From positions 23,768-87,767 of the forward strand of contig CBDFHU010000017.1 in the NCBI GenBank assembly GCA_965247375.1: DNA of 64,000 nucleotides, read 5' to 3'. Shown here piece by piece: positions 54,297 through 61,149 of this stretch (the first letter of the stretch is position 1; each line of letters starts with the position of its first letter). Below the pieces are notes generated by a model. The model was given only the letters and a program-made list of their open reading frames with translations. It did no database searches and was not told the DNA's origin. Made by a program: the position numbers and the translations under genes. Origin of the DNA: Arsenicibacter sp965247375. GTDB taxonomy: Bacteria > Bacteroidota > Bacteroidia > Cytophagales > Spirosomataceae.

Positions 54297-54380
54297 GCCG
54301 GGATGGCGGAATCGGTAGACGCGTTGGTCTCAAACACCAATGTCTGCAAGGGCATGCCGGTTCGAGTCCGGCTCCCGGTA
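54297..54380 (+). tRNA. tRNA-Leu (anticodon CAA)
   Basis: 84 nt, with an acceptor stem GCCGGGA / TCCCGGT, an anticodon stem TTGGT / ACCAA around CTCAAAC, an extended variable arm as in class II tRNAs and a GGTTCGAGTCC T-arm. The CCA end is not encoded. Confidence 0.93.
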
Positions 54381-54387
54381 CAAATGT

Positions 54388-54415
54388 GGCCCAAATCGCT
54401 GATTTGGGCCTTTTT
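54388..54415 (+). terminator. Intrinsic terminator after tRNA-Leu
   Basis: GGCCCAAATC (54388-54397) and GATTTGGGCC (54401-54410) form a perfect 10-bp stem with a three-base loop and five T. Confidence 0.9.
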
Positions 54416-54418
54416 CAT

Positions 54419-54442
54419 TTTTGCCACAAATTTGCCACAAAA
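54419..54442. repeat. Tandem TTTGCCACAAA direct repeats, candidate integrase arm sites
   Basis: TTTGCCACAAA occurs twice back to back directly upstream of an integrase fragment and downstream of the tRNA. This is the position where tyrosine integrases keep arm-type sites. A matching second attachment site was not found by eye. Confidence 0.5.
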
Positions 54443-54471
54443 ACGCCCGTAACACTTCCTGTTAAGCTTAC

Positions 54472-54855
54472 ATGAAATCTAACACTGAACGTAAGAAGAA
54501 AATCGCTTCTGAGCGATTTCGTTTGCCTAAACTCAACAATCGGGGTGGTGATCTTGACAAACGTTGGTATGTCGAGTACTATCTATGGAATGAAACCGAG
54601 CAGCAGCTGGAACGTCAGCAGGTGTTTGTCCCTACTGCGTATAAAACAGCTAAGGAAAGACGAGCATGGGCCGTGTCCACGATTACCGAGGTTACTGACC
54701 TCATGAGGCAGGGGTATATATATGTTACTGAAAAGAGAAAAAAGACAGTAAAAAGGCTCTCCGTACTGGACATTTATATCATAAGTAAACTAAAAATCCG
54801 TTTAAGTATCCTAAGTGAAGTGTTTAATCGGGCTAGTAGCCAAGCTACAAATTAA
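54472..54855 (+). pseudogene. Truncated tyrosine recombinase/integrase
   Basis: 127 residues matching only the N-terminal arm-binding part of Bacteroidota phage-type integrases (KRWYVEYYLWNETEQQLERQ, TAKERRAWAVSTITEV). The catalytic domain with its Arg-His-Arg-Tyr set is absent and the frame ends at a junction with a Tn3-type fragment. It lies 91 bp downstream of tRNA-Leu, so it is probably what is left of an element that integrated there. Confidence 0.7.
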
Positions 54856-55311
54856 GCTGCTGTAACGGCGTCTCCCCTTACTGATTTCATGTTTGTAATC
54901 CTGCCTGGTGAGCCGGATAATAAATCGGATCTCATGATCAGTGAGAAAGCGCACGGGCGCCCCCGTTAAACCACCCCTTGCCCACATATTCCCGGTCCGC
55001 TTGAACAAATTGGAAAAAGAACGACAACTATAAACCTCGTTCGGAACCGATATTTTCGGCCCTTTTGGAAGTAATACCCCTAAACTGGCTGGTATTTGCC
55101 GATACCATTCCTGGGGCAGGTGGTTCATCAACCGAATGACGATTAACTGAACCGCAAAGCCCAGCCGGTTATGCTCGCGCCGTTGCGAAGCAATCAACGC
55201 CCGGTCGGTGGGCGATAAAAACCCAAACTGATGAAGGTCATGGGTAGTGAGGTCGAAGGGAATAGTCTGGTAGCGGATGCGCTTGGCATCAGAAAGAAAT
55301 TCTGCCGGCAT
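54811..55311 (-). pseudogene. Fragment of a Tn3-family transposase (DUF4158 region)
   Basis: The first 75 residues (IRYQTIPFDLTTHDLHQF, LSPTDRALIASQRREHNRLG, FAVQLIVIRLMNHLP) match the N-terminal DUF4158 domain of Tn3 transposases. The remaining 90 residues do not continue the family and probably come from unrelated sequence after a deletion; full-length transposases have about 1000 residues. It overlaps the integrase fragment from the other strand. Confidence 0.7.
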
Positions 55312-55434
55312 GAGTAGGTAGGGGGTAAAAAAACGGTCCTATAAAAAAAAATCTACTTTTCATCCAGATTGAATCAAATCCATTATCATCGGTCCACACA
55401 CCTTTTCCCGGATTGAAATACTGTAAGTTGTATG

Positions 55435-58017
55435 TTATGGACAAGCCGCTATAGTAATCTGCTGACTTACCGAGCCACAACTACCGTCATAAACATGGAT
55501 AGTATATACCCCAGGCTGCATTATTCCCCTAAAATCTAAAGTATGAATCCCCGATTGGCGGAATACATTCGAGAATACGTATCCATTGGGCCCGGTAAAG
55601 ACAAATGCGGTGCCTTGCCCAATACCAGTCACACTTACAGAATTATTACAACTGCCAACCGACCCGCTGGCGGCTAGTGACGATATAGAGCCGGTAGCAA
55701 TGTTATTGGAAGTTAGTTGCGCACCTGCTGACGCTGTGGTGGCACTGCCCGCAGAAGCTACACACCGGTAATACCGGCCGTTCAGGCCTGTTGTATTATG
55801 AATAGTCAGTGTGCTGCTGGTTGCCGTTCCGGCTACATCATAAACGCCCTGACTAACAGAAAGGGACTGAGTAATACCCGAAAAGGCATTATCGGTCGAT
55901 TCCTGCCAGGTAAACCCGGCAGCGTTTGTTGCACTGCAGGCAAACGTTGCCAGACTTCCGGTGCAAACCGTTACAGGTGCTGGATTAGCAGTAATAACCG
56001 GTGGACTGTTATATACCGTTACACTGACATCATCGATGGCCAAACCCCCTAACTGAACCGTTGTGTCAGAGTCTAAGTGAAATAGTAGTTGAATGGCTTT
56101 GCCGGCAAAAGCACTTATATCCGCCCAGAAAAGGCCCCAGCCGGCTGCTTCCTCTATAATAACTGCGGGATTACCAACCGTGTTAGTCATTGTTGGACCA
56201 AGCCACTCCCAAACCCTGCGTACTGCATTGGTTCCACCGACCTCACGAACCTCAACAAAAGCGTGATCAAAATTAGCCGATTCCATGTGATACTTCATGG
56301 CCCAACGGAAGAGGACTTTGTCATTTGCGTTCAGCGAGGGAATGTTGATCGTTGGTGAAACCAACTCTTGGTTTGCACTGGCATCATAGGTGTTATCAAG
56401 ATCGGTTTTAAAGCAATTTACCCCGCTATTAGCCGAGGTAACAGGCACAAAAGAAGGGGTGCCCAGCTCCCATTCATCCAGGGTGCCGGAATGAGTAAAA
56501 CCAGCGTCACCCGACTCAAAATCTGTGCTGAAAACTGTTGTCGGCGAACCGGCAACAACTTCATCTTCATAGTCAATAATCAGGCTCCAGGCATTAAGTG
56601 TACCTCCGTCATCGGTTGCATCGTCCCGAAGCGTTAGCGTCCAGGTACCATCGGCTATCTGGCCTTTAAACCATTCTAATCGATAATTCAGCTCCGGTTG
56701 CAAAACCATACCTTTGGTTACCGGAAATAAAGGAGGTATCCCTGCTTCATCATCGAGAACAATATCCATGGTTGTTTGGGGACCATTTGTTGTTTCTCCA
56801 CCAATGTCAGAAAATAAGCCGACGATATTCCGATCGGGTCCCATAAGCTCTACGTCCAAATCCCTCATAAAAGTGTGATCCAGATTAATTGCAACTTTTA
56901 AATTCTTAATTCGGCGCCCTGTAGCCGGAATAGTAAGGGTAGAACTGACAATGCCTTGTACGGTTGGGATAGTCACAGGAATATCGGTACTTGTATAGGT
57001 AGTCCGGGAAGGATCAGTAGTAGCCCCTAATGTGCTGACACTTAAATGATAAGTACCGAAAGTCCCCCCCTGCGTATCGACCAGAATACTATAGGTGCCA
57101 GCCTCCTTAACAGTAAAGAAAAAGCTCTCGGCATCAGCACCGTCACCTCCTGCATCATTGATTTGTAACAGCGCTTGGGGATCATCACCAAACAGACCAA
57201 AACTTAGCCTTCCGTTCCAGTCTGAAGAACCACGTGCCGGATCTAAATCCAGGCTAATGTAGATGGTTTCGCCAGCCTCAAGTGTTACTGAATAAAAATC
57301 AACATCGGTAGCAGTACTAAGCTCCCCGCTTACCCAGCCATCTGCAGGCAATTGCTGACCCGGCAAGGCATCATTTGCTTCTGTCTCGGAGACCGGCGCC
57401 CCGCTGCGTAAGTTGAAATATAAATAATAAGGCCTTATTGTTCCGGTATTGACATTGTGTCTGACACGTAGGTAGTAGGTTCCGGTTGCCGGTATAAGAG
57501 TTCCGGCAATCCCTGAAGAATTATTGTTAAAAGTCCCCGAATTATTGTCTGATTCAATAATAGTCGTTCCGTCAGAGGCAAATAATTCCAGCTGACTATC
57601 CCCGGAGACACTCGCATCCTGAGATGTCTGAGTCGCAGCATATACCCGGTCTCCTGCCTGAGCGGTAAAAGAATAATAATCCTGGTCGTTAGCCGGAAAA
57701 ATATTTCCCTTCATCTTTACAGCCGGTCCGCTAAGTGGCGTTGCGGTGGTGGTTGAGCTATTACTTTCAATCTCAGTAGCCCGAATCATTGCAGGTAAGT
57801 TTGCCGGAGCGGTTGCCTTGTTTACTAAGCCAAACTGAAAATTGCTGACAGGTACAGTAGGTAACCCGCTTCCGCCATCAAACTTACCCGGTGTAAGGTT
57901 GGGTGATTCTTTTGTCAGCTGAGCATGACTTCTGAATGAAATGATCAGTAGAACAGATAGTATCAGCCAAACTACTGCCAATCGAAAAAAATTAATCAAA
58001 TAGAGTTTCTTTATCAT
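55435..58017 (-). CDS. Large secreted protein with PPC, P-domain, Ig-like and terminal GYVFS modules
   Basis: 860 residues with a signal peptide (FFRLAVVWLILSVLLIISF). In order: two pre-peptidase C-terminal-like jelly rolls (about 75-205, 215-330; ATPLSGPAVKMKGNIFPAND, QDYYSFTAQAGDRVYA), a proprotein convertase P-domain (about 340-490; HTFMRDLDVELMGPDRNIVG), a jelly-roll region (about 500-680), an Ig-like domain (PPVITANPAPVTVCTGS) and the GPNGYVFSNVFR module at the end. P-domains and PPC domains usually accompany peptidases, but no catalytic domain is present. It lies between transposon remnants, so it may be cargo. Confidence 0.82.
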   Translation of the reverse strand: MIKKLYLINFFRLAVVWLILSVLLIISFRSHAQLTKESPNLTPGKFDGGSGLPTVPVSNFQFGLVNKATAPANLPAMIRATEIESNSSTTTATPLSGPAVKMKGNIFPANDQDYYSFTAQAGDRVYAATQTSQDASVSGDSQLELFASDGTTIIESDNNSGTFNNNSSGIAGTLIPATGTYYLRVRHNVNTGTIRPYYLYFNLRSGAPVSETEANDALPGQQLPADGWVSGELSTATDVDFYSVTLEAGETIYISLDLDPARGSSDWNGRLSFGLFGDDPQALLQINDAGGDGADAESFFFTVKEAGTYSILVDTQGGTFGTYHLSVSTLGATTDPSRTTYTSTDIPVTIPTVQGIVSSTLTIPATGRRIKNLKVAINLDHTFMRDLDVELMGPDRNIVGLFSDIGGETTNGPQTTMDIVLDDEAGIPPLFPVTKGMVLQPELNYRLEWFKGQIADGTWTLTLRDDATDDGGTLNAWSLIIDYEDEVVAGSPTTVFSTDFESGDAGFTHSGTLDEWELGTPSFVPVTSANSGVNCFKTDLDNTYDASANQELVSPTINIPSLNANDKVLFRWAMKYHMESANFDHAFVEVREVGGTNAVRRVWEWLGPTMTNTVGNPAVIIEEAAGWGLFWADISAFAGKAIQLLFHLDSDTTVQLGGLAIDDVSVTVYNSPPVITANPAPVTVCTGSLATFACSATNAAGFTWQESTDNAFSGITQSLSVSQGVYDVAGTATSSTLTIHNTTGLNGRYYRCVASAGSATTASAGAQLTSNNIATGSISSLAASGSVGSCNNSVSVTGIGQGTAFVFTGPNGYVFSNVFRQSGIHTLDFRGIMQPGVYTIHVYDGSCGSVSQQITIAACP

Positions 58018-58156
58018 GTCTTATGCAGTCAATTGTGTTTTGGTAATGTATGGAATGACTTATTTATTTACAAGAATAAATTCTGGTACTCTGACATTTT
58101 TTGGGATTACTGTATATTCCGGCCAAAGTGGTTCTGATTCGATTTAGGTCTTGGAT

Positions 58157-58288
58157 TCAAGTTTCAAGTGCAATTTCATGCTTAAGAGCAAACTGAATGG
58201 GTGACAAGTATCCAAGTGTTTTGCGAGGTCGGTTATTGAGTTGGTACTCAATCGCAACAGCGAACCGTCCATTTGACATCACTTTTTT
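58157..58288 (-). mobile_element. C-terminal remnant of an IS30-like transposase
   Basis: A 43-codon fragment containing EYQLNNRPRKTLGYLSP, the C-terminal signature of IS30-family transposases, ending at a TGA at 58157. No start, no catalytic domain and no clear terminal inverted repeats remain. It lies just beyond the point where the MBL-fold gene stops matching its family, so insertion and later decay of an IS probably broke that gene. Confidence 0.75.
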
Positions 58289-58326
58289 TTACAATACTAA
58301 TTGGGCACGATTTAGGAATATACTGC

Positions 58327-58728
58327 CTAATGAGCCCGGTCAGTCAGATCTCCGTAATGATCGGCATGAAAATGGGACACAATCAGATAATCCAGCCGGG
58401 GTTTAAAGCCAGCCGGCATTGCCTGTTTAATGTACTCTGCGATCCATTGTCCGGCACTTTTGTTGTCGTTTGGCCGGGCAGGTGCGACCAGTAGCGGTGC
58501 TGATCTGCGCATGAAATAAGCCGCATTCAGGTCACCGGCATCAAGGAGCACGGTGGTGCCGTCGGGGAAAATAAAAAAGGTGCTGTTACCACGGCCGGTG
58601 TTTATATGATGAATATCAAAAAAGCCTTCCTGCCAGCGCAGGCTGGTATCGGCCGGCGTTGGCTGAGCGCCGGCCTGAACGAATGTGCACAGCAACAGCC
58701 CGCTTAGGAAATCTCTTAGCGTTTTCAT
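58327..58728 (-). pseudogene. Truncated exported metallo-beta-lactamase-fold hydrolase
   Basis: From the ATG at 58728, a signal peptide (TLRDFLSGLLLCTFVQAGAQ) and the first part of an MBL domain of the ComEC/Rec2-like type (FDIHHINTGRGNSTFFIFPD, TVLLDAGD, LIVSHFHADHYGDLTD). After the zinc-binding HFHADH motif the frame runs into foreign sequence and stops; about two thirds of the domain is missing. It follows the GDPD gene by 26 bp on the same strand. Confidence 0.8.
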
Positions 58729-58754
58729 GTTTATTAGCTTGTGAAAGGCGGGTT

Positions 58755-59660
58755 TCAAGGGTGTAATCCTTTCTTTCTCAAGTAGTCAATAAGTTCTTTG
58801 GGGCGATCAGTCTGAATGAGCGTAGCCCCATGACTGATCAGCCAGCCCCAGCCGGCTTCGGGCTGGTTTTCATCGACGCTTCGTTCATCGTCATGACCTG
58901 CGTTCTGGTTCGCCCACAGGCTGTTAAACCAGATTTTAGACCCGGTTTCAGGAACGCTCAGGTATGTTGAGTTGACCAGCGCACTGTCGGAGCTGAAAAT
59001 CAGTTCGTACGCCACTGGTTTCAGCCTTTCTGAGTAGGTTTTAACAATTTCACCGGCATTCGGCCGGTCCAGATAAACGATGGGCATATATGCCAGCTTA
59101 TTGCCCGGAAGGTCGCCGTTTTCAGCCTTTACCTGCTCATAGGGCTTTCCGGATTTAATAATAGCGTGATCGACGGTACCGGTTTTGACCAGAATCTCAT
59201 ACGCTTCTTTGTAATAATCATAGCCTTTGTCAATATTCACCATTACCCGTCCCTTTACGAGCCGCATGCAGGCTTCAAACGTCGGGATATGCTGTCGGGT
59301 AGGGCCACCGTGTCCGTTTTTGAGGGTAAACCGACTCAGTTCGTTCCACGTGTAGTCTTCCGGTTTGCCGTGCCCGTTTGTGGTCCGGTCAATGGTGGTG
59401 TCATGCATCAGAACCAGCATGCCGTCTTTCGTCTTCTTCAGGTCGATTTCGATCACATCAACGCCCATCTGAATGGCTCTTTCGATACCCGCCAGTGAGT
59501 TTTCCGGCGCATTACGCCAGTCGGCCCGATGGGCCACAACCAATACCTGCTTACTGGCGGGATCGTGCAGTTCACGGATAATGGCGGCCACATCGCGTAC
59601 CTGTGCCTGAAGGGGATTGTTAAGTAGTAGTGCAGTGATAAAAACTACGAATCGTTTCAT
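58755..59660 (-). CDS. Exported glycerophosphodiester phosphodiesterase
   Basis: About 301 residues. The ATG at 59660 gives a signal peptide (FVVFITALLLNNPLQAQ); the frame opens earlier but inside a terminator. GDPD motifs are in order: VVAHRADW, APENSLAGI, VDVIEIDLKKTKDG, LMHDTTIDRTTNG, then RVMVNIDKG and a C-terminal HGATLIQTDRPKEL. Predicted to release glycerol phosphate or a related phosphate from diesters in the periplasm. It lies downstream of SusC/SusD genes, which could import the product or a phosphorylated glycan. Confidence 0.92.
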   Translation of the reverse strand: MKRFVVFITALLLNNPLQAQVRDVAAIIRELHDPASKQVLVVAHRADWRNAPENSLAGIERAIQMGVDVIEIDLKKTKDGMLVLMHDTTIDRTTNGHGKPEDYTWNELSRFTLKNGHGGPTRQHIPTFEACMRLVKGRVMVNIDKGYDYYKEAYEILVKTGTVDHAIIKSGKPYEQVKAENGDLPGNKLAYMPIVYLDRPNAGEIVKTYSERLKPVAYELIFSSDSALVNSTYLSVPETGSKIWFNSLWANQNAGHDDERSVDENQPEAGWGWLISHGATLIQTDRPKELIDYLRKKGLHP

Positions 59661-59680
59661 AATCTCTGATTTGTATGCTG

Positions 59681-59719
59681 AAAAAAACGGACTGATGCCT
59701 GACGAGGCATCAGTCCGTT
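59681..59719 (-). terminator. Strong intrinsic terminator between susD and the GDPD gene
   Basis: On the minus strand AACGGACTGATGCCT pairs with AGGCATCAGTCCGTT around a four-base loop, followed by seven T (59681-59687 on the complement). The 15-bp stem begins 7 bp after the susD stop at 59726. Confidence 0.88.
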
Positions 59720-59725
59720 CGTGAA

Positions 59726-61130
59726 TCAATAGCCGGGGTTTTGTTTAATGCTTGGATCGGTGTCGATCTGCCCCTGCGGCACGGGCAGCAGCAGGTCCTT
59801 TGCTGTAATGGTAACAAGGATGTTATTGGCCTTAAACCAATCGTTCATAACCTGAATCGCCGTACCGGTGCGTAATAGGTCATACCAGCGGTGGCCTTCG
59901 TTGATCAGTTCCAGCCGCCGTTCGAGGTCAATAGCAGCCCGTAGTTCGGATTGGGTGGTCGCCGTGGTGTTACTCAGCCCTGCCCGCGTTCTGATTTGGT
60001 TCAGATACGGAATAGCCGCGCCGGGGTTACCCAGTTCGTTTTCTGCCTCAGCCAGTTTAAGCAGTACATCGGCATAGCGCAGTACCACTACGTCGCTGCC
60101 CCCATCGGTAATAACTGTTGGCTGTGTCAGTTTCCGCGACCACGGAATACCGGCAGAAGTGGTGGTGACGTAGGCCGTCCGGCGCTTATCAGCGGCGGTA
60201 TAGAGTGCATACAGGCTTTTGGTCGGCAGGTTATGCCCTTTCGCACCTGACACTGTTCCCGACGGCGCAAACAGCTGAAACATCGCGCTTCCCTCCGTAT
60301 TTCCGTTGACTCCCGAGGCATACTGCACCGCAAAAATGATTTCCTTGTTATTCTCGTTGCTTATCGCAAACACCGTAGCCGGATCAGCCATGAGCGTATG
60401 TTGCCCCGACGCGGCTACTGCCAGCAACTGCGTTCTGGCTTCACTGTATTTTTTCTGCGTCAGGTAAACCGTTCCAAGCAGCGTCTGTGCCGCCGTTTTA
60501 ATGACCCGGCCCGGTTGGGTGCTGCTGGCTGGCAATACACTGATGGCGTCCGTTAAATCAGAGATAATCTGTGTGTAAACCAGCGATGACTGGGTCCGGC
60601 CCTGTCCGAAATATTCGTTCGGGTTAGTAGTTTCTCTGGTCACGAGCGGTACATCGCCATAAAGCCGGACAAGATGAAAATACAGCAACGCCCGGATAAA
60701 TTTCATCTCACCGATACGGGCCTGTCTGGTGGTAGTTACGGCATACGGCACCTTGTCGATCCGGTTCAGCACCACATTGGCCCGTTGAATGGTCACATAG
60801 GCCTGTTGCCAGATGTTTGTCACGATATCATTGGCTGGAATGATGGCAAACTGATCCAGCTGACCATAGTTGCCGTTGTCATTGGCAGGGACCTCATCGA
60901 AGGTATTGTCGGACTGAATTTCGGTAGCCGTTGGCAGATACGACCCGTATAACCCGCTGTTTTGCAGGCTGGCGTACACGGCATTGACATATTCTTCCAC
61001 TTCGGTTTCGTTCCGCAGGAAGTTGCCCAGTTCCTTAGAGGTAACCGGGTTCTGATAAAGCTGGTCTTCGCAGGAAGTCAGCAGCAGGGAACCTGTCAGC
61101 AGACCTAGCAGTAAGGTAAGGTTTTTTCAC
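59726..61130 (-). pseudogene. susD: SusD-like lipoprotein, frameshift at the start codon
   Basis: About 465 residues. From codon 4 on it is intact: lipobox LLLTSCEDQ, then SusD/RagB segments (MKFIRALLYFHLVRLYGDVPLV, TAAQTLLGTVYLTQKKY, VVLRYADVLLKLAEAENELG, ERRLELINEGHRWYDLLRTG) and the ending DPSIKQNPGY. The in-frame codon before KNLTLLL is TGA. Shortening the A6 run on the minus strand (61122-61127) by one gives GTG AAA AAC and restores a start at 61130. The SusD lipoprotein caps the SusC channel and binds the nutrient. Confidence 0.85.
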
Positions 61131-61149
61131 AATTGTATGTCGTTTTTGG

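Noticed and set aside
55289..55480. 63-codon minus-strand frame between the Tn3 fragment and the large secreted protein
   Set aside because: It overlaps the end of the secreted gene, has no clear start context and a composition unlike a small protein.
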